DNA of 64,000 nucleotides from Cognatitamlana sp035818475. GTDB lineage: Bacteria > Bacteroidota > Bacteroidia > Flavobacteriales > Flavobacteriaceae. Positions 28,921 through 37,611 of the stretch are shown here, in pieces (the first letter of the stretch is position 1; each line of letters opens with the position of its first letter). The stretch lies in contig NZ_JAYMGV010000001.1 of NCBI RefSeq assembly GCF_035818475.1, positions 1,922,001 through 1,986,000 on the forward strand, in the 5' to 3' direction. The position numbers and the translations under genes are program-made. The notes under the pieces are model-generated. The model was not told the origin of the DNA, ran no database searches, and saw only the letters and a program-made list of their open reading frames with translations.

Positions 28921-31900
28921 ATGAAAAAAGCAATCATAATATTAGGAACAGTACTCTTTATATGCTGCATGCCTTTATCTATCTATAGCCAAATGAACAG
29001 AACCTTAGAAACTAAGGTTGCGGATATTTTGGCCCAATTCCCTACTAAAGACCTAAAACATTCCGACAAATTAATGAAGGAGATTATGACTTTAGATACA
29101 GAGGGTATTCTTCAATTTACAGATATGCTTGTTCCGTTAGGAAGCGGAGACGATACCAATGCCAGATATGCAATTCAAAGTTTGGCGATCTATGCGGGTG
29201 GATTAAACAACAAGATTGGAAGTAATGTCGCAGAACAAGCTTTATTACAGGCTATTGAGAAAGCAGGCCACCAAGAAGTAAAAACTTTTTTAATAGACCG
29301 ATTGGTATTCTGCGGAAGCAATAACAGCATCAAATTACTTAATGATTATTTAAAAGGTGAATTATTCGAACCGGCATTATCAGCCTTAACGGCTATTGGA
29401 ACTCCTGAAGCGAGTAAAGTTATTTTTGAAGCAGCAAAAATTTCAAATGGCGATAAGCAAATTGCTTTAATTGATGCTTTGGGCGTATTGAAATATAAAC
29501 CCGCAGCAGGTTTTATTCAAGGGGTGGTATCTTCCGGTTCAAAAGACATCCAACCCTATGCTTTAACGGCCTTATCTGAAATTGCTTCAACAAGTTCAAA
29601 AGACGTTCTTATCAGTGCAGCAAAACAATCTTATTTTAAATTGGATGATTCAAAAGCAATCATTGCTTTGATTCAGTATGCAACACGTTTAAATGAGCAT
29701 GGGAATTCTGCATTGAGTGCTGAAGTTGCTGAGTTAATTCTAAAACATGCTACTTCAGAAGATCAGTTACATTTTAGATCGGCAGCTATTCATTTGCTTA
29801 GTGATATAAAAGGTGCTGCTTTTATTAAAACCTTGCTAAAAGAAGCAAAGAACCCTAATGAAAAGTATAGTGCATCAGTTATTGATGTGGCTTCAAAAGA
29901 CCTCACTTCAGTAGAAGTCAACAAATGGGTAAAGGCCTATAAAAAATATCCGGATACAACAAAACCATTCGTTATCAGAATGCTAAGCGGAAGGACCGAA
30001 GCAGTGGTATTTGACAAATGTATTTTACCGGCTTTAGAAGATCGTAATGAATTCGTAAGAGTATCTGGGATTAAAGCCTTGTCATCTCAGGAAAAAGACA
30101 AAGCATTACCGGTTTTACTTCAGTTATTCAATAAAAACTTATCATCATCAGAATATAAGGCGCTTGAAGAAACACTGTTGAGAGTGGTTAGTACTGAAGA
30201 TTCGGAGTTACTGGCTAATAGACTGGAACAAGTTGACGATGCCGGGAAGAAAGTTCTTGTCAATGTATTATCAAAAAGAAACGCAACAGATCAATTTAAA
30301 GTGATCTCCGGGTTGTTGAATACCTCTAATGAAGAATTAAAGTCGGTAGTATATACTGCATTACCTTCGGTGTCAAGTACGGAAGATTTACCAGAATTAA
30401 TAACCGTGCTTTCAGCTGAAAATAATACCGACAATATTGAAAATATTCAAAAAGCCATTGTTAATGTACTTGACGCTAAAGATGAAACCGGAGCAAATAC
30501 CATTTATAGGTCGTATAAGGCGTTTTCAGATACCTCTAAATTAACCCCGATTTTAGCAGCTTTAAGTACTGATAAAGCCCTGGATTTGGTTTCAGAGCAG
30601 TTGCAATCAGGGGATGCTAATAGCAAGCAAAACGCGCTAAAAGCCTTAGCTAACTGGAAGCAAAACTATGCTATTCCTTTATTGTTTGAAACCGTGATTA
30701 AAACCCAAGACAGTGGTCTAAAACAACAAGCTTTTACCTATTATCTTAATAAAGCAATTACATCGGATTATCCGGATGATCAAAAGTTATTATTGGTCAA
30801 GAAGTTATTACCTTATAGCCCGGGTATTCAGGAAAAGAAACAAATCATTAGTGCCGCTTCAAAAGTAAAAACCTTTTTGTCCCTGGTGTTTGTTTCAGAA
30901 TTTTTGGATAATCCAGGTTTACTGGCTTCAGCATCTAATGCAGCAATAAGGATTGCTTTACCAACCCCTGGAAAAAAGAATGGCTTAAGTGGTGATGTGG
31001 TTAGAGATATTGTGTCCAGAAGTGTGAATAACTTAACCGGACAAGATAGTCAGTATATAAAGATTGATGTTAAAGAGTTTTTAGAAAACATGCCTTCGGA
31101 AAAAGGATTTGTTTCTATTTTCAATGGAAAAGACCTGAGTGGCTGGGAAGGCCTGGTTGAAAACCCGATAGCACGGGCAAAAATGTCTAAAAGAGAGCTG
31201 GCAAAAGCACAGGCTAAAGCCAACGAGCAGATGTTAAAGGATTGGTTTGTGAAGGATGGTATTATTGGTTTTAAAGGAGAAGGATATAATAATATCTGTA
31301 CCATCAAAGACTATGGTGATTTTGAAATGTTGGTCGATTGGAAAATTACCAATGGAGGAGATAGTGGAATTTATTTAAGAGGAACCCCACAAGTGCAGAT
31401 CTGGGATATAGCCAGAACTAATGTTGGTGCCCAAGTAGGAAGTGGCGGATTATATAATAATCAAAAGCATGAACGTATTCCTCTGGAAGTAGCTGATAAC
31501 CCTATTAACGAGTGGAATACCTTCAGGATAAAAATGGTTGGTGAGCGTGTGACCGTATATTTAAACGGTGTATTAGTTACCGATAATGTAATCCTTGAAA
31601 ATTACTGGGACCGAAAGCTACCGATTTTCACTAAAGAAGCTATTGAATTACAAGCACATGGTGAAGACTTAGGCTTTAGAAACATATATGTTCGTGAGAT
31701 CGAATCCGGAGACATACTGTTAAGTGAAGAAGAAAAGAAAGCCGGCTTTAAATCGCTTTTTAATGGAAAAGACCTGGACCACTGGATTGGTAATAAAACC
31801 GATTATGTAGTTGAAAACAACGAGATTTTTGTCAATCCGAAACAAGGGGGGCACGGCAATTTATATACTGCTGAAGAGTACTCCGATTTTATATTCAGGT

Positions 31901-32316
31901 TTGAGTTTAAACTCACTCCGGGAGCCAATAACGGTTTAGGGATTCACACACCACTAGAAGGAGATGCAGCCTATGTGGGGAAAGAATTGCAAATTCTGGA
32001 TAATACGGCAGCAATTTATAAAAACCTAAAACCTTACCAGTACCATGGCTCGGTTTATGGAGTGATCGCTGCAAAACGCGGGTTTTTAAAGCCTGTAGGC
32101 GAATGGAATATCCAAGAGGTTATTGTTAAAGGTGATGATATTAAAATCACATTGAACGGTAACGTAATTGTTGACGATAATATGGCAGAAGCATCAAAAA
32201 ATGGAACTGCCGATAAAACCGATCATCCCGGATTAAAACGTAAAAAAGGTCATATTGGTTTCCTCGGTCATGGCTCGGAATTGTGGTTTCGCAATATTAG
32301 GGTTAAGGCGTTATAG
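28921..32316 (+). CDS. Secreted HEAT-repeat protein with two DUF1080 (3-keto-disaccharide hydrolase) domains
   Basis: I choose the ATG at 28921 (1131 residues) because it begins a clean signal peptide (MKKAIIILGTVLFICCM); an in-frame ATG at 28888 overlaps the preceding gene. About 30-700 consists of HEAT/armadillo-like helical repeats. Two jellyroll DUF1080 domains follow at about 729-928 (FNGKDLSGWEG, SGIYLRGTPQVQIWD, GFRNIYVREI) and 943-1131 (FNGKDLDHWIG, ELQILDN, WFRNIRVKAL). The family is linked to cleavage of 3-keto-glycosides and also has carbohydrate-binding relatives. It directly follows the Gfo/Idh oxidoreductase, consistent with an oxidise-then-cleave route. The first DUF1080 has an inserted Lys/Ala-rich helix (RAKMSKRELAKAQAKANEQ). 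Only the domain identity is certain. Confidence 0.9.
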   Translation: MKKAIIILGTVLFICCMPLSIYSQMNRTLETKVADILAQFPTKDLKHSDKLMKEIMTLDTEGILQFTDMLVPLGSGDDTNARYAIQSLAIYAGGLNNKIGSNVAEQALLQAIEKAGHQEVKTFLIDRLVFCGSNNSIKLLNDYLKGELFEPALSALTAIGTPEASKVIFEAAKISNGDKQIALIDALGVLKYKPAAGFIQGVVSSGSKDIQPYALTALSEIASTSSKDVLISAAKQSYFKLDDSKAIIALIQYATRLNEHGNSALSAEVAELILKHATSEDQLHFRSAAIHLLSDIKGAAFIKTLLKEAKNPNEKYSASVIDVASKDLTSVEVNKWVKAYKKYPDTTKPFVIRMLSGRTEAVVFDKCILPALEDRNEFVRVSGIKALSSQEKDKALPVLLQLFNKNLSSSEYKALEETLLRVVSTEDSELLANRLEQVDDAGKKVLVNVLSKRNATDQFKVISGLLNTSNEELKSVVYTALPSVSSTEDLPELITVLSAENNTDNIENIQKAIVNVLDAKDETGANTIYRSYKAFSDTSKLTPILAALSTDKALDLVSEQLQSGDANSKQNALKALANWKQNYAIPLLFETVIKTQDSGLKQQAFTYYLNKAITSDYPDDQKLLLVKKLLPYSPGIQEKKQIISAASKVKTFLSLVFVSEFLDNPGLLASASNAAIRIALPTPGKKNGLSGDVVRDIVSRSVNNLTGQDSQYIKIDVKEFLENMPSEKGFVSIFNGKDLSGWEGLVENPIARAKMSKRELAKAQAKANEQMLKDWFVKDGIIGFKGEGYNNICTIKDYGDFEMLVDWKITNGGDSGIYLRGTPQVQIWDIARTNVGAQVGSGGLYNNQKHERIPLEVADNPINEWNTFRIKMVGERVTVYLNGVLVTDNVILENYWDRKLPIFTKEAIELQAHGEDLGFRNIYVREIESGDILLSEEEKKAGFKSLFNGKDLDHWIGNKTDYVVENNEIFVNPKQGGHGNLYTAEEYSDFIFRFEFKLTPGANNGLGIHTPLEGDAAYVGKELQILDNTAAIYKNLKPYQYHGSVYGVIAAKRGFLKPVGEWNIQEVIVKGDDIKITLNGNVIVDDNMAEASKNGTADKTDHPGLKRKKGHIGFLGHGSELWFRNIRVKAL

Positions 32317-32348
32317 AGAATCAAAAATTAAATATTGGTAAATAGGTG

Positions 32349-32387
32349 AAAACACACAGATAGTCAACATGATTATCTGTGTGTTTT
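32349..32387 (+). terminator. Strong rho-independent terminator after the HEAT-DUF1080 gene
   Basis: A perfect 14-bp stem (32349-32362 with 32374-32387) around an 11-nt loop, its 3' arm ending in TTTT and followed by GTTTT. It closes the regulator, oxidoreductase and DUF1080 block and isolates it from the mannose block. Confidence 0.85.
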
Positions 32388-32542
32388 GTTTTATGTAAAG
32401 AAGAACAGACTTTTTATAAAAATATTAACTATAAAACACATCAAAAGTAATATCTCAATTTTATGCTGAGGTAGCATATTTTAGGTGTTTAACAATAAAA
32501 TGTAAACTCATGAGAAGGCGTATAGTACGTTAAATTTAAGTT

Positions 32543-32558
32543 ATATGTTTAAACATAT
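32543..32558. promoter_or_regulatory. 16-bp perfect palindrome upstream of the PMI-like gene, likely operator
   Basis: ATATGTTTAAACATAT is its own reverse complement. It lies 38 nt before the start codon and covers the position expected for the -33 element, since a -7 box follows at 32571. A repressor bound here would block transcription. The GntR/UTRA regulator of the same block is the natural candidate; a 12/16 match lies upstream of the ROK gene (42164-42179). Confidence 0.6.
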
Positions 32559-32570
32559 GAACATGTTTTG

Positions 32571-32578
32571 TATATTTG
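32571..32578 (+). promoter_or_regulatory. Bacteroidota -7 promoter box for the mannose block
   Basis: TATATTTG fits the TAnnTTTG consensus exactly and lies 18 nt before the ATG at 32597. The expected -33 region falls inside the palindrome at 32543-32558. Confidence 0.6.
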
Positions 32579-32596
32579 CATCATAGCATTAGAAAT

Positions 32597-34363
32597 ATGA
32601 AGAGAAAGACAAGTCAGTATTTAATACCTGTTAAGAAAGGCAAGGGCAATAGCAGTGGATATGATATTAACCCGGTACATAAAGTTTCCGGAGGTAAAAT
32701 AAATACCGGTTATGAGTCCCTGGTAGATAATTTAGTAAATGAACAGGTGATTATCCTTGATGGATATATTGGAGTTGACTGGCAGGAAGTAGTAGATTCA
32801 CTGGTTACTATTTTTAAAAGAAAGGGACGTTGTACATATGTCTATGATATTAAAGATGCCCAGAAATCTGAAGAAGAGATCAATACATTGGTTTCTCCTT
32901 TTTTAGGAGGTGATGATCCTATTTTTGGTCATAAAACAAGTTTAATACTAAAAGATTATTTTGATCAGGAAAAACTGGATGCAATTGATTTAGGCCATAA
33001 AAAAGATTTACAGATAATATACGGTACAGGTGCCAGCCTTTCAAACATCAAAGGCTGTTTGGTGTATTTTGATTTACCAAAAAATGAATTACAGTTTAGG
33101 ATGCGTGCAGACGCAATCACCAACCTGGGGCTACGTTCTACTAAAGCCCACAAACAAATGTACAAGCATTTTTATTTTGTGGATTGGGTGGTGTTAAACA
33201 AAGAAAAGAAAAGGCTATTGCCGCAGATTGATATTATTGTAGATCAGCAGCGCCCCGAAATACCTACATGGACCAAAGGAGAGGCTTTAAGAGCAAGTCT
33301 GTCAAAGCTGTCCAGGGGTTATTTTAGAGTAAGGCCTTGGTTTGAACCCGGTGTTTGGGGCGGACAATGGATAAAAGAGCACATTGAAGGGCTGAATCAG
33401 GAGGTGCCTAACTATGCCTGGTCCTTTGAAATGATTGTTCCGGAAAATGGATTGGTTTTTGGAGATGACAACGGATTGCTGGAGGTCTCTTTTGATATGT
33501 TGATGTTTCAGGATAACGAGCATGTGTTAGGGAAAGCAGCTAAACGATTTCAGGATGAGTTTCCTATTCGTTTTGATTTTCTGGATACTTTTGATGGTGG
33601 AAACCTTTCAGTACAGTGTCACCCGAAACCAGATTATATTAAAAAAGAGTTTGGTGAGAACTTTACCCAGGACGAAACCTATTATATTTTGGACGCCGGG
33701 GAAGATGCCGACGTGTATTTAGGGTTTCAGGAGGATATTGACCCTGAGGCTTTCAAAAAAGCACTGGAACACAGTTATAAAACAAAGGAAGAACTAGACG
33801 TAGAGCAGTACGTACAAAAACTGCCGGCTAAAAAGCACGATCTGTTTCTTATTCCCCACGGAACAGTTCACTGTTCCGGAATAAACAACCTTGTGTTAGA
33901 GATTAGTGCAACCCCATATATTTTTACATTTAAGATGTACGATTGGCAGCGTATGGATATGGATGGAAATCCAAGGCCTTTAAATATAAACCGGGCCTAT
34001 GATAACTTAAATTTTAGTAGAAAGGGGCAAGTTGTACAAGAGACACTAATATCTAAGCCTTATGTGGAATCGTCCGGAGAAAACTGGAAAAAAATACACT
34101 TACCAACACATGTAGATCATTTCTATGATATTTACAGATACGAATTTGATGATGAGGTTATTATAGAAACTCTGGGGCAGTGTCATGTATTAATGCTAGT
34201 TGAGGGAACGGCCGTTGAACTGGATTTGGTAAATGACTCCCAAACCTTCTATTATGCAGAGACCTTTGCCGTATCGGCAGCAGCAAACAGTTATAAATTG
34301 ATCAATAAAAGCAGGAAAACAGCTAAAGTAATTGTATCGTTTGTAAAGGATGAAGCCTGTTGA
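32597..34363 (+). CDS. Class I mannose-6-phosphate isomerase-like protein with an N-terminal kinase-like domain
   Basis: From the ATG at 32597 it has 588 residues, well above the roughly 300-400 of a simple type I isomerase. A TTG at 32576 is in frame but lies inside the promoter. The C-terminal half is the isomerase cupin: FEPGVWGGQWIKEHI, then the metal-ligand pattern QxH (Gln340, His342 in VQCHPKP), Glu360 in DETYYIL and His421 or His425 in PHGTVHCSG. The N-terminal 240 residues resemble a uridine-kinase-like fold (VIILDGYIGVDWQEVVDSL) but lack a working P-loop GxxxxGKS. It should interconvert mannose-6-phosphate and fructose-6-phosphate in the cytoplasm, using mannose freed by the GH92 enzymes downstream. 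It is first in the block. Confidence 0.88.
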   Translation: MKRKTSQYLIPVKKGKGNSSGYDINPVHKVSGGKINTGYESLVDNLVNEQVIILDGYIGVDWQEVVDSLVTIFKRKGRCTYVYDIKDAQKSEEEINTLVSPFLGGDDPIFGHKTSLILKDYFDQEKLDAIDLGHKKDLQIIYGTGASLSNIKGCLVYFDLPKNELQFRMRADAITNLGLRSTKAHKQMYKHFYFVDWVVLNKEKKRLLPQIDIIVDQQRPEIPTWTKGEALRASLSKLSRGYFRVRPWFEPGVWGGQWIKEHIEGLNQEVPNYAWSFEMIVPENGLVFGDDNGLLEVSFDMLMFQDNEHVLGKAAKRFQDEFPIRFDFLDTFDGGNLSVQCHPKPDYIKKEFGENFTQDETYYILDAGEDADVYLGFQEDIDPEAFKKALEHSYKTKEELDVEQYVQKLPAKKHDLFLIPHGTVHCSGINNLVLEISATPYIFTFKMYDWQRMDMDGNPRPLNINRAYDNLNFSRKGQVVQETLISKPYVESSGENWKKIHLPTHVDHFYDIYRYEFDDEVIIETLGQCHVLMLVEGTAVELDLVNDSQTFYYAETFAVSAAANSYKLINKSRKTAKVIVSFVKDEAC

Positions 34364-34382
34364 AACAAAATAGAATAAAAAA

Positions 34383-37300
34383 ATGAAGATCAAATTATTA
34401 GCTTTAAGTGTAATACTGTTTGTAAGCTGTACCGTAGAAAACGGGACAGTGTGGCAAATAGGAATACCGGACAATAGTGGTGCTGAGTTTGCTTTGGCAA
34501 ACGGTGAGTATAGCAAATTCCTGGAAAAGGATTTTGGTTGGGAGGACCGCTTTTATATGGTTGGATATTCTACGGAAAAGAAAGATTTTCCATTTGTATT
34601 GCCCGGAGCAATAGATTATTGGGGAGGGACTTCAGGGTTAGCAGGGATACGTCCCCATGAGATCAATATTTTATTTGGTATTAAGAATAAACCAAAAAGG
34701 GGCGATTGGAAATTAGTTATAGATATACTGGACTGCAGTCCGGAAGCACCGCCTCATTTTAAAATTACAGTCAATGGCAAACCCTGGAAGTACAGATTGG
34801 AAAAGGGAAGTAATGCTGAAGCTTTAAAAGGAGAAACTGCTAATACCAAAGCACAAAAGATAGAAATTTCATTAGATGCCGGCCTGATAAAGAATGGAGG
34901 GAACAGTGTGCAGTTCACTACATTGGAGGGTAGTTGGATGGTGTTTGATCATGTTAGGTTAGAAGGCCCTGAAAAAGTAATCTTGGTACAGCCGGAAAAG
35001 GCATTTGTCAGAAATGTAAAAGCCGCCGGTTATGAGTTGCAAGTGGATGGGAAATCGGTACAACCGTTATTGCTGGACGTTCAGCACCTTCAGGATGTAT
35101 CAAAGTTAAATGTCATTTTGGATGATGAAACTATTTTTGAGCAAACTGTTGAACATGGCCGGAACATCTATGAAGTACCCATGGATGCGGTAAACAAGTC
35201 TACTAAAAGTAATTACTCTGTTGTATTAGATGGAAATATTGTTGAAGAAGGTAAGATAGAGAGAACCCCTAAAAAGCAAAATAGGTTGGTTGACTATGTG
35301 GATACCAAAATAGGAACGGGACATTCCAGGTGGATGATCGCTCCAGGACCGTGGATGCCATTTAGCATGGTTAAGATTAGCCCGGATAATCAAAATGGAG
35401 GTTGGCAGGCAGGGTATCAGCCAACTTTTGAAAGCGTGGGGACATTTAGTCATATCCATGAGTGGACAATGGCAGGGTTAGGGACATTCCCTACTAATGG
35501 ACCATTGGTTACAGAAATAGGTGACCAGGGAGAACCGGATTCAGGATATCGTTCGCGAGTGGATAAAACAACAGAGGAAGCACCCCTGGGTTACTATTCG
35601 GTTTTTCTGAGTGATTATAAAATAAAGGCTGAGCTAACAGCAACAACACGTGCTAGTTTTCAGCGCTATACTTACCCCAAAAATATACCGGATTCCAGAA
35701 TATTGGTCGATTTGCAAATTCCTTCAGAATACGCATACAACATTAAAGAAGCCTATTTTAAAAAGGTCAGTGATTACAAGATCGTAGGATATAGTAAGCA
35801 AATATCACCATCGGTTTGGGGAGAACAGTACTATAGGAGTAAAATGGTTGAAGATGGTGATAAAACCAGGGAGTGGGATATCATAGCACAAGAATATACG
35901 GTTCATTTTGCAATGGAGTTTGATCAACCCATTAAAACCTTTGGCACATGGGTAAATGGCAGTGAAGAAGATAAAGAAGATGCGGTTATCAGGTATGATG
36001 CCGAACTTACAGTTACGGATCCGGAAGACATTGTAGCCTTTATTGAATTTGATACATCCGGGAATCAGGTTGTTCAAACAAGAACCGGAATATCGTATGT
36101 CAGCATAGAAAATGCTGCATTGAATTTGGAAGAAGAAATAACCAAACCTTTTGGCTGGAGCTTTGAAAAAGTTCGTGAAAATCAGGAAAACACATGGAAC
36201 AGTTTATTTGAAAGAGTACAGGTTACCTCAAACAATAGCTTAGAAAAAAACAGATTCTATTCTAATATGTACCGTGCTTTAGTGAGTAGGAATATATTTA
36301 GCGACGTAGACGGTAGCTGGATGGATGCCACCGATAAAGTTCAAAAACTTAATGACCCTAATGATGTGGCTTTAGGCTGTGATGCTTTTTGGAATACCTT
36401 TTGGAATTTGAACCAGTTTTGGAATTTAGTAACCCCGGAATGGTCATCAAAATGGGTGAAATCTCAACTAGCTATGTACGATGCCAATGGGTGGTTGGCC
36501 AAAGGCCCGGCAGGAATGAAATATATTCCGGTTATGGTGGCTGAACATGAAATTCCACTTATTGTGGGCGCTTATCAAATGGGAATTCGAGATTATGATG
36601 CCGAAAAAGCTTTTGAGGCTGTCTATAAAATGCAAACTACCAAAGGAGAACAGGTAGGTAAGGGGTATGCAGGAAACAGAGATTTGGAAACTTATTTGAA
36701 GCACAAGTACGTACCATACAATAAGGGGCGTTTTTCCAATACTTTGGAATATTCCTTTGATGATTTTACAGTATCACAATTTGCTAAATCTTTAGGAAAA
36801 AGAAAAGAATTTAATGAATTTATAGATAGAGGGTACTGGTGGAAACATGCTATTGATCCGGAAATAGGATTTGCCAGATTAAAACATTCAAATGGCAAGT
36901 GGTACGAGGATTTTGATCCCATAGAAACGGGAGGTAACCATCAATATGTAGAAGGGAACGCATGGCAGCTTACCTTTTTTGTGCCACAGGATATTCCGGC
37001 ATTGGTAGAGATAATAGGAGAGGATGAATTTGTAAAGCGTCTGGATGATGGATTCAGGGTTAGTAGTAATTGGCGCTACAATGCCCCTAATGAGAAGTAT
37101 TGGGATTTCCCTGTAATTCAGGGTAATCAACAATCTATGCACTTTTCATTTATGTTCAATTGGGTGAAAAAGCCATGGTTAACTCAGAAATGGAACAGAG
37201 ATATTTTATCCAGATTTTACGGTTATGGTATATCCAATGCATATTTGGGAGATGAAGATCAGGGGCAAATGAGTGCCTGGTTTATGATGTCGGCTTTAGG

Positions 37301-37610
37301 GTTATTTCAAACAGATGGAGGGACGAGATCCGAACCTATATATGAGATTGGAAGCCCCTTATTTGAAAGAATAGAAATAGATTTAGGAAACCAATACAAT
37401 AGGGGGCGTAAATTTATAATTGAAGCAAAAAATAGTTCTTTCAATAATAAATATATACAAAGTGCCACACTGAATGGAAAAGAATTAAAGAACTTTTGGT
37501 TTCCTGCCAGTGAATTGCTAAAAGGCGGTAAGTTGGAATTAGTGATGGGACCTGAACCAAATAAACAATGGGGAGTAAATGAGATGCCTCCCAGCCCAAA
37601 TACATATTAA
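34383..37610 (+). CDS. GH92-family alpha-mannosidase-like lipoprotein with extra N-terminal beta-sandwich
   Basis: This 1075-residue protein has a lipoprotein signal ending LFVSC (Cys16). About 20-200 is an added beta-sandwich (TVWQIGIPDNSGAEF, YWGGTSGLAGIRPHEI, VNGKPWKYRL) of a type found in polysaccharide-lyase and CBM-like modules. The GH92 part starts at about 300 with VDYVDTKIGTGHSRWM and includes GTFSHIHEWTMAG, CDAFWNTFWNLNQFW and GDEDQGQMSAWFMMSALGLF near the catalytic base region. GH92 enzymes are calcium-dependent, inverting exo-alpha-mannosidases, usually on mannan or N-glycans. The next gene is a second GH92 only 1 nt away, so the pair is co-translated; linkage specificity cannot be read from the sequence. 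Confidence 0.94.
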   Translation: MKIKLLALSVILFVSCTVENGTVWQIGIPDNSGAEFALANGEYSKFLEKDFGWEDRFYMVGYSTEKKDFPFVLPGAIDYWGGTSGLAGIRPHEINILFGIKNKPKRGDWKLVIDILDCSPEAPPHFKITVNGKPWKYRLEKGSNAEALKGETANTKAQKIEISLDAGLIKNGGNSVQFTTLEGSWMVFDHVRLEGPEKVILVQPEKAFVRNVKAAGYELQVDGKSVQPLLLDVQHLQDVSKLNVILDDETIFEQTVEHGRNIYEVPMDAVNKSTKSNYSVVLDGNIVEEGKIERTPKKQNRLVDYVDTKIGTGHSRWMIAPGPWMPFSMVKISPDNQNGGWQAGYQPTFESVGTFSHIHEWTMAGLGTFPTNGPLVTEIGDQGEPDSGYRSRVDKTTEEAPLGYYSVFLSDYKIKAELTATTRASFQRYTYPKNIPDSRILVDLQIPSEYAYNIKEAYFKKVSDYKIVGYSKQISPSVWGEQYYRSKMVEDGDKTREWDIIAQEYTVHFAMEFDQPIKTFGTWVNGSEEDKEDAVIRYDAELTVTDPEDIVAFIEFDTSGNQVVQTRTGISYVSIENAALNLEEEITKPFGWSFEKVRENQENTWNSLFERVQVTSNNSLEKNRFYSNMYRALVSRNIFSDVDGSWMDATDKVQKLNDPNDVALGCDAFWNTFWNLNQFWNLVTPEWSSKWVKSQLAMYDANGWLAKGPAGMKYIPVMVAEHEIPLIVGAYQMGIRDYDAEKAFEAVYKMQTTKGEQVGKGYAGNRDLETYLKHKYVPYNKGRFSNTLEYSFDDFTVSQFAKSLGKRKEFNEFIDRGYWWKHAIDPEIGFARLKHSNGKWYEDFDPIETGGNHQYVEGNAWQLTFFVPQDIPALVEIIGEDEFVKRLDDGFRVSSNWRYNAPNEKYWDFPVIQGNQQSMHFSFMFNWVKKPWLTQKWNRDILSRFYGYGISNAYLGDEDQGQMSAWFMMSALGLFQTDGGTRSEPIYEIGSPLFERIEIDLGNQYNRGRKFIIEAKNSSFNNKYIQSATLNGKELKNFWFPASELLKGGKLELVMGPEPNKQWGVNEMPPSPNTY

Positions 37611-37611
37611 G

